Below the pieces are notes generated by a model, which saw only the letters and a list, made by a program, of their open reading frames with translations, was not told the DNA's origin and searched no databases. A DNA stretch of 64,000 nt, taken from Nocardiopsis terrae. GTDB taxonomy: Bacteria > Actinomycetota > Actinomycetes > Streptosporangiales > Streptosporangiaceae. Below are positions 24,006 through 31,716 of the stretch, in pieces. Both the position numbers and the translations under genes were made by a program. The DNA lies in assembly GCF_014651695.1 (NCBI RefSeq), contig NZ_BMXJ01000005.1:263415-327414 (forward strand). Direction: 5' to 3'. Positions within the stretch are counted from its first letter, which is position 1; every line of letters starts with the position of its first letter.

Positions 24006-25231
24006 ACGGCCCGGGATCGGTGGTCGTGGTGGGGGCCGGGCTGGCCGGGCTCCGCGCCTCGACCGCCCTGCGCGAGCGCGGGTTCACCGGAGGCCTCACC
24101 GTGGTGGGCGACGAGCCCCACGGCCCCTACGACCGGCCCGGTCTGTCCAAGGACGTGCTGACCGGCCGACGCACCGCCGCCGACACGGACCTGCCGATAC
24201 CGGCGGGTCTGGACGCCCGGTGGCGACTGGGCCGCCGGGCGGTCGCCCTGGACCGGGTCGGACGCCGTCTGCTCCTGGATGACGGCACCGTTCTGGGCTA
24301 CGACGGCCTGGTGATCGCCACCGGGGCCGCTGCCCGCCCCTGGCCCGGCCCCGGGGCACCGCCCGGCTCGGGTGTCCACACACTGCGCGGACGGGAGGAC
24401 GCACTGGCCCTGCGCCGGGCGCTGACAAAGGGCGGACCGCTCCTGGTGGTCGGCGCCGGTTTCCTCGGCTCCGAGGTCGCCTCCGCCGCCCGGGCCCTGG
24501 AGCTGCCCGTGACCCTGGTGGACGCGGCACGCCGGCCCATGGAACGTGCGGTCGGCTCCGTGGTGGGATCGGTGCTCGCGGATGTTCAGAAGGCCGCCGG
24601 AGTCGACCTGAGGCTCGGCACGACAGTGACGGGTCTCCTCGGCCGACAGGCACTGGAGGGGGCGCTGCTTTCCGACGGGACCCGGGTGGCGGCCCGAACG
24701 GTGCTGCTGGCCCTGGGCGCACGTCCGAACACCGAATGGCTCCGGGATTCGGGGCTGCGCCTGAACGAGGGGACCTCCGGCGGAGTCTCCTGCGACCGCC
24801 GCGGCAGGGCCCTGGGGGCCGACGGCCGCCCGGCACCGGACACCGTGGTGCTGGGTGACGCCGCGGCCCCGCCGCACCCCCTGCCCGGCGACGGGTCCCC
24901 CGCGCATCTGGGCATCGGCCACTGGAGCGAGGCGGTCGACCGGGCCGACTCGGTCGCCGCCGCGCTGCTCGGGCAGGAGTGCCCGGCACACGAGACAGTC
25001 CCCTCCTTCTGGTCCGACCAGTTCGGTCTGCGGATCCGCTCGGTGGGACTGCCCCAGCTCGCCGACCGGACCGAGGTCCGCGAACACGACCCGGTCCGCT
25101 CACGGATGGAGGTGGCCTACCACCGGGGACCGCGGATCGTGGGGGCGCTGACGGTGAACCGCACCTCGCGTCTGGCCGCCCACCGGGAGCGGATCAAGCA
25201 GGAGTGGCACCAGCGGACCATCCCCGTGTGA
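24002..25231 (+). CDS. FAD-dependent ferredoxin reductase
   Basis: 409-aa NAD(P)H:ferredoxin reductase of the putidaredoxin-reductase/rubredoxin-reductase type. FAD motif VVVVGAGLAGLRASTAL, GPYDRPGLSK (flavin contact), LVIATGAAARP, NAD motif LLVVGAGFLGSEVASAA, the second ATG-like LLALGARPN, and the FAD C-terminal motif VVLGDAAAPPH are all seen, and the reductase C-terminal domain (FWSDQFGLRIRSVG) closes it. ATG overlaps the ferredoxin stop. It would pass electrons from NAD(P)H to the ferredoxin and on to the PPOX flavoprotein or an unlinked oxygenase. Confidence 0.93.
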   Translation: MNGPGSVVVVGAGLAGLRASTALRERGFTGGLTVVGDEPHGPYDRPGLSKDVLTGRRTAADTDLPIPAGLDARWRLGRRAVALDRVGRRLLLDDGTVLGYDGLVIATGAAARPWPGPGAPPGSGVHTLRGREDALALRRALTKGGPLLVVGAGFLGSEVASAARALELPVTLVDAARRPMERAVGSVVGSVLADVQKAAGVDLRLGTTVTGLLGRQALEGALLSDGTRVAARTVLLALGARPNTEWLRDSGLRLNEGTSGGVSCDRRGRALGADGRPAPDTVVLGDAAAPPHPLPGDGSPAHLGIGHWSEAVDRADSVAAALLGQECPAHETVPSFWSDQFGLRIRSVGLPQLADRTEVREHDPVRSRMEVAYHRGPRIVGALTVNRTSRLAAHRERIKQEWHQRTIPV

Positions 25232-25265
25232 CGGCGCAGGGACGTGCGGTGACGGGGTAGCCCGG

Positions 25266-25805
25266 TCACCACCAGTAGACGGGGTAGGGGCGGGCGGAGA
25301 CCCGGTTGCCGACCAGGCCGACCAGGACCAGCACCGAGGCTGCCACCGCGAGGAGGCCCGTGAAGGACCAGAACGGAGGCGCCTGCAGGGCGACGATGAG
25401 AGCGGTGGCCGCGGCCGGCGAGTGCGGGGTACGGGCCAGGGCCATCGCCCCCAGGGCCAGTCCGCCGGCGACTGCGGCAGCCCAGATTCCGGGTTCGGCC
25501 ACGAGCAGGACGGCGAAACCGGTCAGTGCGGACAGCAGCTGCCCACCCACCACACTGCGCGGCTGGGCCAGCGGCAGGGCCGGGGCCCCCGCGACCAGGG
25601 CCATGCTGGCGGCGAGCGGTGGTATGAGCAGCGGCATGTCGAGCGCCACGGCTCCGGCGGCCAGGACGAGGAGTGCGGCCACGCTGGTGGCGGTACCGAG
25701 GGCGACCGTGCGGGCGGAGGCGGGGGCCGGAGCCTTCCCGGCCAGGAAGGAGCGGATTCGTGAGGTCGGGGCGGGGGTCCGGGTTTCGGAGGTCTGCGTG
25801 GTCAT
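25266..25805 (-). CDS. HPP-family integral membrane protein
   Basis: 179-aa protein with four to five hydrophobic helices matching the HPP family: LLIPPLAASMALVAGAPALP then LAQPRSVVGGQLLSALTGFA (the conserved P-L-AQPR-V-GG element) and ALARTPHSPAAATALI, where the HSPAAA replaces the family name motif HPPA. In cyanobacteria and plants HPP proteins act in nitrite transport; in actinobacteria the function is not established. ATG at 25805 has TAGGAAC upstream. It is divergent from a CGNR regulator, with palindromic DNA between. Confidence 0.85.
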   Translation of the reverse strand: MTTQTSETRTPAPTSRIRSFLAGKAPAPASARTVALGTATSVAALLVLAAGAVALDMPLLIPPLAASMALVAGAPALPLAQPRSVVGGQLLSALTGFAVLLVAEPGIWAAAVAGGLALGAMALARTPHSPAAATALIVALQAPPFWSFTGLLAVAASVLVLVGLVGNRVSARPYPVYWW

Positions 25806-25826
25806 GTTCCTACCTGTGTCCGTTGA

Positions 25827-25858
25827 GCTAATGGATGGCAAGCATTGCTTTCATTAGC
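25827..25858. promoter_or_regulatory. Operator-like inverted repeat between HPP and CGNR2
   Basis: GCTAATG (25827-25833) and CATTAGC (25852-25858) are perfect inverted arms around an AT-rich core; a third CCATTAG lies at 25905-25911. GCATT also recurs (25842-25846 and 25869-25873). In a GC-rich genome this cluster in a divergent promoter is a likely site for the adjacent CGNR regulator. Confidence 0.5.
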
Positions 25859-25941
25859 AACAAGGGAAGCATTCCAGGAGAACCAACGACAGACAAGCCC
25901 CGTACCATTAGGTGATGGCGATCTCAGGGAGAGTCCGGGAC

Positions 25942-26532
25942 ATGCCGGTGCTCGGCGAGCATCCGGCGCTGGACCTGGTGAACACCGTGTTCATCCGCGG
26001 CGGGCTACGCGGACAGCTGGTGGACGCACTCACCACCCCCGCCGACCTGGCCGACTGGATCGCCGCGCAGGCCGAGGTTCTGGGCCCGCTCGACCCCGTG
26101 CCCCAACCCCGTCCTGAGGCGCTCACCGCATTCACCGACCTGCGCGGGTCCCTGCACCGGGTGGTCGCCGCCGCGGCGGCCGGGAGGGAGGCGGACCCCG
26201 CGGACACGGCCGCCGTCAACGCCGCGTCCCGGGCCCACCGGGACACCGTCGAACTCCCGCCCGCCGGACACGGACCCGCAGTGCGGCGCACCGACGCCCC
26301 GGACACCCCCTCCGCCGTGCTGGCCCGGGTCGCCCGCACCGCCGTGGACCTGCTCACCGGACCGCAACTGGAACAGCTCCGTGCCTGCCCCGCACCCGGC
26401 TGCGTCCTCTTCTACCTGCGCACCCACCCCCGGCGGGAATGGTGTTCCAAGGGCTGCGGCAACCGGGTCCGGGTCGCCCGCCACAGCAGACGGCAGCAGG
26501 ACGGGGCCGACCGTTCCCGGGGCGCCCCCTGA
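25942..26532 (+). CDS. CGNR zinc-finger regulator (ABATE domain) 2
   Basis: 196-aa regulator of the same family as the one at 21573: ABATE start LGEHPALDLVNTVF, C-terminal zinc finger CPAPGCVLFYLRTHPRREW then CSKGCGNRVRVARHSRRQ. ATG at 25942 is preferred because AGGGAG precedes it and it fits the family start; an alternative GTG/ATG at 25912-25915 has no ribosome site. Divergent from the HPP membrane-protein gene, the likely target. Two CGNR regulators within 5 kb, each divergent from a different unit, is notable. Confidence 0.87.
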   Translation: MPVLGEHPALDLVNTVFIRGGLRGQLVDALTTPADLADWIAAQAEVLGPLDPVPQPRPEALTAFTDLRGSLHRVVAAAAAGREADPADTAAVNAASRAHRDTVELPPAGHGPAVRRTDAPDTPSAVLARVARTAVDLLTGPQLEQLRACPAPGCVLFYLRTHPRREWCSKGCGNRVRVARHSRRQQDGADRSRGAP

Positions 26533-26607
26533 GCCCGACCCGGCTGGCCTGATCCCCGGGGGCCTGCCAGGATGCCGTGAGCACTGCTGGAAAGCCTGAG
26601 GAGTGAC

Positions 26608-27393
26608 ATGGATCTGGGAATCGCGGGCAAGGTCGCCCTGGTGACCGCGGCCACCTCCGGACTGGGCCGGGCGGTGGCGGTCGCGCTGGCCGCGGAGGGC
26701 GTTCGGGTGGCGGTGACCGGGCGCGACGAGGAGCGTCTGGACGCGGCCGTGGCGGCCTGCCGTGCGCACGGCGCGGACGCCGTCGGCGTCTCCTGGGACC
26801 TGGCCGAGCACGGCCGCGCGGGCGAGGTCGTCTCCCGGGTCGTCGACGAGCTGGGACCGGTGGACATCCTGGTCAACAACACCGGCGGGCCGCCGCCCAC
26901 CACAGCGCTGGGCCAGCGCCCCGGACTGTGGCAGGACATGTACGCGGCGATGGTGCTGCCGGTGATCGGGCTGACCGACGCCGTGGTCGGCGGGATGCGC
27001 GAACGCGGCTGGGGCCGGATCATCACGAGCACCTCGTCGGGCCCGATCGCGCCCGTCCCGAACCTGGGGGTGTCCAACACGCTGCGCGCCTCGCTGCACT
27101 CCTGGTCCAAGACGGTGGCCAACGAGGTGGCCGCCGACGGGGTGACGGCCAACGTGATCGTGCCGGGCCGGATCGCCACCCCGCGGGTGGACTCACTGGA
27201 CCGGGCCCGCGCCGAGCGTTCGGGGCTGCCCCTGGAACAGGTCCGGGAGCAGGCCCGCGGATCCATCCCTGCGGGCCGCTACGGCGACCCCGAGGAGTAC
27301 GGCGCGGTGGCCGCGTTCCTGGCCAGCCAACAGGCCGCCTACGTGAACGGCTCGGTGGTCAGGGTCGACGGCGGCCAGATCCCCTCGGTGTGA
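26608..27393 (+). CDS. SDR-family protein lacking the catalytic Tyr-Lys pair
   Basis: 261-aa Rossmann protein of the FabG-like SDR family. Cofactor motif TAATSGLGRAVAVAL, NNTGGPPP in place of NNAG, catalytic Ser region TSTSSGPIAPVPN, and a C-terminal YVNGSVVRVDGG. At the YxxxK position the sequence reads SNTLR, so both catalytic residues are changed; a recognised subgroup of 3-oxoacyl-ACP-reductase-like proteins has this feature. It may bind NAD(P)H without classical catalysis or use another base. ATG at 26608 has GGAG seven bases upstream. It converges with the DUF1295 gene across a hairpin. Confidence 0.88.
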   Translation: MDLGIAGKVALVTAATSGLGRAVAVALAAEGVRVAVTGRDEERLDAAVAACRAHGADAVGVSWDLAEHGRAGEVVSRVVDELGPVDILVNNTGGPPPTTALGQRPGLWQDMYAAMVLPVIGLTDAVVGGMRERGWGRIITSTSSGPIAPVPNLGVSNTLRASLHSWSKTVANEVAADGVTANVIVPGRIATPRVDSLDRARAERSGLPLEQVREQARGSIPAGRYGDPEEYGAVAAFLASQQAAYVNGSVVRVDGGQIPSV

Positions 27394-27420
27394 GGCTGCT
27401 CCCCCGGTGGGACCGCGGCC

Positions 27421-27462
27421 GCCCGGGCCGGGAAAGGGTCGTCTCCCTCCCCCGGCCCGGGC
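27421..27462. terminator. GC-rich hairpin between convergent SDR and DUF1295 genes
   Basis: GCCCGGGCCGGG (27421-27432) pairs perfectly with CCCGGCCCGGGC (27451-27462) across an 18-nt loop. It is followed by three tandem GTCCCCC units (27464-27484). It lies 28 bp after one stop and 31 bp before the other. Confidence 0.6.
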
Positions 27463-27492
27463 CGTCCCCCGTCCCCCGTCCCCCGGAAACCC

Positions 27493-28305
27493 CTACGCCC
27501 CCGGGGCGGACCTCTTCGGCGGCAGGGGGAGGAAGGCGCTGGTCCTGGCCGCGTACTCCGCCCAGCCGGGACGCCCCGACATGTGCTCGTCGAGCAGCCG
27601 CTGCCCTGAGCCCCTGGTGAGCAGGTAGGTCATCACCAGGGGCGCGGGCAGGGTGAGCAGCACCCACCAGGAACCGGCCGCGACGAGGAAGAGCCCCCAC
27701 CAGACACAGGCGTCACCGAAGTAGTTCGGGTGCCGGGTCCAGGCCCACAGGCCCCGGTCCATGATCCTCCCCTTGTTGGCGGGGTCGGCCTTGAACCGGG
27801 CGAGCTGGGCGTCACCGACGCTCTCGAAGACCATCCCGACCAGCCAGAGCGATGCGCCGAGGAAGGCCGCCCAGCCCAGGGGACCGGCGGTGAAGGCGGC
27901 CACCTGGATCGGGAGTGAGACCAGCAGGACCAGGGCGCCCTGGAGCAGGTAGACCACGCGCAGCGCGTACAGGTTCGGGTTGCCGGGGGCGTCGGCGAGG
28001 AACCGCTCGTAGCGGGGGTCCTCCCCCTTGCCCCGGCTGCGCAGACCGATGTGGGTGGCCAGACGCAGCCCCCACACCGCGGTGAGGACGCACAGCAGCC
28101 AGTTCCGGACGGGGTCGCCGAACCCGGTGGCGGTGGCGACGGTCGCGGTGGTCACCGCGACCGCGGCGAAGGCCGGTCCCCAGGCGACGTCCACGACGCT
28201 GTGCCTGCCCAGGCGCACCCCGACGGCGAAGGTGGCGAGCATGAGGGCCCCCAGCACGGCGGCGGTGAGGCCGAGGTTGAGCAGGAGGGCGGTGGTGGTG
28301 CTCAC
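27493..28305 (-). CDS. DUF1295 membrane protein (steroid-reductase/isoprenylcysteine-methyltransferase-like)
   Basis: 270-aa polytopic membrane protein. Conserved family elements are LGRHSVVDVAWGPAF, RNWLLCVLTAVWGLRLATHI, and near the C-terminus FKADPANKGRIMDRGLWAWT followed by RHPNYFGDACVWWGLFL, the signature of the DUF1295/steroid 5-alpha-reductase-like fold. GTG at 28305 overlaps the stop of the upstream methyltransferase (GTGA). It is the last gene of the five-gene acyl-modification operon and may reduce an acyl double bond or methylate a lipid intermediate; that role is inferred from the operon. Confidence 0.88.
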   Translation of the reverse strand: MSTTTALLLNLGLTAAVLGALMLATFAVGVRLGRHSVVDVAWGPAFAAVAVTTATVATATGFGDPVRNWLLCVLTAVWGLRLATHIGLRSRGKGEDPRYERFLADAPGNPNLYALRVVYLLQGALVLLVSLPIQVAAFTAGPLGWAAFLGASLWLVGMVFESVGDAQLARFKADPANKGRIMDRGLWAWTRHPNYFGDACVWWGLFLVAAGSWWVLLTLPAPLVMTYLLTRGSGQRLLDEHMSGRPGWAEYAARTSAFLPLPPKRSAPGA

Positions 28306-29579
28306 GCGTCCGCCTCCGCCGGGTCCGAGCCCGGGCGGCGGGCGAGGATCTGGTCCACGCCCATGCGGCCCTCCTCGAAGGCGAGTGCTCCCCCGGCGAG
28401 GTAGAGCCGCCACATCCGGGCCGCCTGCGGCCCGGCCAGGGAGACCAGCTCGTCGAAACGGCGCTCCAGCGTGTCCGACCAGGCGCGGGCGGTGCGCACG
28501 TAGTGCTCGCGCAGGGCCTGCACGCCGCGCACCTCCAAGCCCGCCTCCTCCAGCAGGCCGACGGTCTCGCCGAGCGGGCGCATGTGCATGTCCGGGGCGA
28601 CGTAGCGTTCGATGAACGGGCCGCCGCCGGGGTGGGCGCCGCGCCGGGACATCTGCTGGACCAGCAGGGACCCGCCGGGGGCCAGCAGGTCGTGGAGCTG
28701 GCGGGCGAAGGGCGCGTAGGTGTCCCGGCCCACGTGCTCGCCCATCTCCACGGCGGCGACGGCGTCGAAGGGCCCGGGCCCGAAGGTGTCGGGTTCGATG
28801 TCGCGGTGGTGCAGCAGGCGCACGTCCACGAGCTGGTCGAGCCCCTCCTCCTCCGCGCGCCGGTGCACGTGGTCGCGTTGGCGTTCGGACAGGGTCACCG
28901 CGGCGACCCGCGCCCCGTACCACCGGGCGGCGTGCAGGGTGAGCGAACCCCAGCCGCAGCCCACGTCGAGGAGCCGGTCGCCCTTGGTCAGCCCGAGCTT
29001 GTCGCAGACCAGGTCGAGTTTGGCGCGCTGGGCCCCGGCCAGGCTCTGTTCGGGTTCGTCCTCGTCCCACAGGGCGCAGGAGTAGGCCATGGTCTCGTCG
29101 AGGAGGAGTTCGTAGAGGTCGTTGCCCGCGTCGTAGTGGTGCGAGATCGCGGCGGCGTCGCGCTGCCTGGAGTGCAGCCGTCCGCCGGTGCGGGCCTCGG
29201 CCGCCGGCGGGGGCGGCGGCGGACCGACCACGCCCAGGACCAGGGCGACGTGGGCGATCCGCGCCCAGGTGCGCGGCCCGGGCAGGGACGTGCCGTGTTC
29301 GCGGACCGACGCCCACACCCGGCGCAGCGCCTCGGTGAGGTCGCCCTCGACCTCGATCCCGCCGGTGACGTAGGCGCGGGACAGGCCCAGCTCCCCGGGC
29401 CTGGCCAGGATGTGGCGGAGGGCGTCGCGGTCGCGGACGGTCACGCGCGGGGCGTTTTCGGGGCCGGTCTCGCTGCCGTCCCAGGCGCGCAGGCGGACCG
29501 GCAGCACACCGTTGAGGAAGGCGGCGGCCAGGGGGCCGATGAGGTGGGCGGCGCCCCGGGGGCGGGTCGTGGTGCTCAT
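28302..29579 (-). CDS. Cyclopropane-fatty-acyl-phospholipid-synthase-family methyltransferase (second copy)
   Basis: 425-aa SAM-dependent enzyme of the CFA-synthase family. Seen: SHHYDAGNDLYELLLDETMA with YSCALWDEDEPEQSL (substrate/bicarbonate region), SAM motif LLDVGCGWGSLTLHAARWYG, VEMGEHVGRDTYAPF, and a C-terminal helix with the tail YLAGGALAFEEGRMGV. The N-terminal 100 residues (RVTVRDRDALRHILARPGEL) resemble a SCP-like lipid-binding module. A Pro run (seven prolines near residue 120) separates the parts. ATG overlaps the stop of the first CFA copy. Members methylenate or methylate unsaturated phospholipid acyl chains. Confidence 0.9.
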   Translation of the reverse strand: MSTTTRPRGAAHLIGPLAAAFLNGVLPVRLRAWDGSETGPENAPRVTVRDRDALRHILARPGELGLSRAYVTGGIEVEGDLTEALRRVWASVREHGTSLPGPRTWARIAHVALVLGVVGPPPPPPAAEARTGGRLHSRQRDAAAISHHYDAGNDLYELLLDETMAYSCALWDEDEPEQSLAGAQRAKLDLVCDKLGLTKGDRLLDVGCGWGSLTLHAARWYGARVAAVTLSERQRDHVHRRAEEEGLDQLVDVRLLHHRDIEPDTFGPGPFDAVAAVEMGEHVGRDTYAPFARQLHDLLAPGGSLLVQQMSRRGAHPGGGPFIERYVAPDMHMRPLGETVGLLEEAGLEVRGVQALREHYVRTARAWSDTLERRFDELVSLAGPQAARMWRLYLAGGALAFEEGRMGVDQILARRPGSDPAEADA

Positions 29580-30835
29580 GCGGCACGCTCCATGGTGATC
29601 TGCTCGACGTCGATGATCCCGGACCGGAAACCGGCCTCGCAGTAGGACAGGTAGAAGTTCCACATCCGGCGGAAGGTGTCGTCGAAGCCCAGGGCCCGGA
29701 CCCGGTCCGCGGCGCCGGTGAAGCTGTCCCGCCACACGCGCAGGGTGTCGGCGTAGTCGTGGCCGAAGGCGAGGCGGTCGGTGATCCGCAGGCCGGTGCG
29801 GGCGGCGAGCTGTTCGCGAACTGCGGTGACCGAGGGGATGAGCCCGCCGGGGAACACGTACTTGTGCATCCAGGTGTGGGAGGTGCGGGAGGCCCGCATC
29901 ATCCGGTGCTCCATGGTGATGCTCTGCAGGGCGACCCTGCCGCCGGGGCGGACCAGCCTGTCCAGGGCGGTGAAGTAGGCGGGCCAGTAGCGCTCTCCGA
30001 CCGCCTCGATCATCTCGCAGCTCACCACGGAGTCGTAGGAGCCGGTGGCGTCCCGGTAGTCGCACAGGTCCACGGTGACCAGTTCGGACAACCCCTCGGC
30101 CGCCACCCGTTCGCGGGCGAGGTCGCGCTGCTCGGTGGACAGGGTGATGGAGGTGACGCGGGCGCCGCGCCGGGCGGCGCGCACGGCCAGCTCCCCCCAG
30201 CCGGTACCGATCTCCAGCAGGCGGGTGCCGTCGGTGACCGCGGCGGCGTCCAGGAGCCGGTCGACCTTGCGCTCCTGGGCGCGGGCCAGCCCCTGCGGGT
30301 CGCGCGGGTCCCCGTCGGTGAACAGCGCTGACGAGTAGGTCATGGTGCGGTCCAGGAAGAGCGCGAAGAGGTCGTTGGAGAGGTCGTAGTGGTGGCTGAT
30401 GTGGCGGCGGGCCCCGGCACGGGTGTTGCGGTCGGAGGGGGGTCTGCGCGGCAGCGTGAGGTGGCGCAGGGGCTGCAGCGGCCTGGGGACGAGCTCCTCG
30501 TAGTGCTCGGCGAAACGGGTGAGCGCGGCCACCGGGTCGGGTGAGTCCCACTCCCCCGCCATGTACGACTCCCCGAACCCGATGAGGCCGTCGTGTGCGA
30601 GGCGGGCGTGGAAGGCGTCGGGGTCGCGCAGCCACAGGACCGGGGCTCCGTCCTCGGCGGGCCCGGCGGGCGGGGACTGGGGGCCCGTGTGCAGGCGGAT
30701 GCCGACCGCTGGGAGGGCGCGGGCGACGAGGCCGCGGGCCACGGCGGTGCGCAGTCTCCCGGAGGGGATCCGGGCCACGTCGGGCCAGCGGTGCGGGTCG
30801 ACGGTCCCGGGCGGGTTCGGGTTGGTGGTCGTCAT
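29576..30835 (-). CDS. Cyclopropane-fatty-acyl-phospholipid-synthase-family methyltransferase (first copy)
   Basis: 419-aa CFA-synthase-like enzyme. Seen: YMAGEWDSPDPVAALTRFAE, HISHHYDLSNDLFALFLDRT, MTYSSALF, SAM motif LLEIGTGWGELAVRAARRGA, VSCEMIEAVGERYWPAYF and the C-terminal FYLSYCEAGFRSGIIDVEQI that is diagnostic for the family. Only about one-third of positions are shared with the second copy, so the pair is not a recent duplication and the two probably do different steps. ATG at 30835 has GAGGAACACG upstream. The DUF1365 gene lies 68 bp upstream. Confidence 0.92.
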   Translation of the reverse strand: MTTTNPNPPGTVDPHRWPDVARIPSGRLRTAVARGLVARALPAVGIRLHTGPQSPPAGPAEDGAPVLWLRDPDAFHARLAHDGLIGFGESYMAGEWDSPDPVAALTRFAEHYEELVPRPLQPLRHLTLPRRPPSDRNTRAGARRHISHHYDLSNDLFALFLDRTMTYSSALFTDGDPRDPQGLARAQERKVDRLLDAAAVTDGTRLLEIGTGWGELAVRAARRGARVTSITLSTEQRDLARERVAAEGLSELVTVDLCDYRDATGSYDSVVSCEMIEAVGERYWPAYFTALDRLVRPGGRVALQSITMEHRMMRASRTSHTWMHKYVFPGGLIPSVTAVREQLAARTGLRITDRLAFGHDYADTLRVWRDSFTGAADRVRALGFDDTFRRMWNFYLSYCEAGFRSGIIDVEQITMERAA

Positions 30836-30903
30836 GGTCGTGTTCCTCGTGGTTCGGAAGGGGTCGGGGCTCTCCCGGGTGCGGCCGCACCCGGTGCGTG
30901 TCC

Positions 30904-31716
30904 TCAGGAGCCGTCGGTGGATGGTCCGGATCGTGCGGGCGGCCCGCCGGGGCACGGGGACGGCCCGGGCCGTGCCCGGACGGGGAGGCCGCGCAGGTAC
31001 AACCAGACCCCGTGGACGCGGATGCGGACCGCGTTCACGAGGGGGGCCAGCGGTTGGCGCAGGGACAGGCCCAGCAGCCGGGCGGCCGTGGCGGGTCGGC
31101 GGCGGCCGTGCACGGAGGCGGTGAAGGGCGGCCGCCCGCCGCGGTGGAGGGCGACGGTCAGGGCCAGCCGTTCCCCCGGTTCGGGCAGGCTGAGCCGGTA
31201 GTGGCCGTCGACCGCGTTGAAGGGGGACACGTACAGGGCCTTGGCCACGGCGGCGCGGCCCCGCTCGTCCGGGTGGAGGAGGTAACGGTGTCGGCCGCCG
31301 TAGGTGTTGTGCACCTCGGCGACCACCGCGAGCGGGGACCCGTCGGGGTGGTGGCACCAGTAGACGGTGAGCGGGTTGAAGACGTATCCGAGTACCCGCG
31401 GGTGGGCGAGCATCAGGATCCGGCCGCCGTGCGGGGTGACGCCGTGTGCGCGCAGGTAGGCGTCGAGGTCGGAGCGCAGGGTCGCGGCCCGGCCGTCGCC
31501 GTGGTCGGCGGGGTGGAACCCGGCCAGGAACCGCAGCGGCCACGGGAGCCGGGGCGGGTGGTCGAGGTCGATCAGCCAGTAGTGGGTGCGGTGCGCGAAG
31601 GCGTGGCGCAGGGGTTCGACGCGCACGTGCCGCACGGTCGCCTCGTACAGCGCGGGTGTCACCGGTACCGACGGCGCCGCTCGGGCGGCCGTGCCCCGTT
31701 CCCGTGCGGTGGTCAC
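30904..31716 (-). CDS. DUF1365 protein
   Basis: 270-aa soluble protein of the DUF1365 family, found almost always beside FAD oxidoreductases and CFA-synthase-like genes. Seen: VTPALYEATVRHVRVEPLRH, FAHRTHYWLIDLDHPP, HPRVLGYVFNPLTVYWCHHP, EVHNTYGGRHRYLL and KALYVSPFNAVDGHYRLSLP. The second of two tandem GTG codons (31716) is chosen because GGGGAGG sits five bases before it; it overlaps the stop of the FAD oxidoreductase (GTGA). The C-terminus is Arg/Pro/Gly-rich. Biochemical role unknown; genetically linked to modified fatty acids. Confidence 0.88.
   Translation of the reverse strand: MTTARERGTAARAAPSVPVTPALYEATVRHVRVEPLRHAFAHRTHYWLIDLDHPPRLPWPLRFLAGFHPADHGDGRAATLRSDLDAYLRAHGVTPHGGRILMLAHPRVLGYVFNPLTVYWCHHPDGSPLAVVAEVHNTYGGRHRYLLHPDERGRAAVAKALYVSPFNAVDGHYRLSLPEPGERLALTVALHRGGRPPFTASVHGRRRPATAARLLGLSLRQPLAPLVNAVRIRVHGVWLYLRGLPVRARPGPSPCPGGPPARSGPSTDGS

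Noticed and set aside
27493..29586. 697-aa minus-strand frame spanning DUF1295 and part of a CFA gene
   Set aside because: Only the last 270 residues are real (DUF1295); the rest is an out-of-frame shadow of the methyltransferase.
28302..30890. Very long minus-strand frame of 862 aa
   Set aside because: Its N-terminal half is a shadow of the first CFA-like gene; only 28302-29579 is a true gene.
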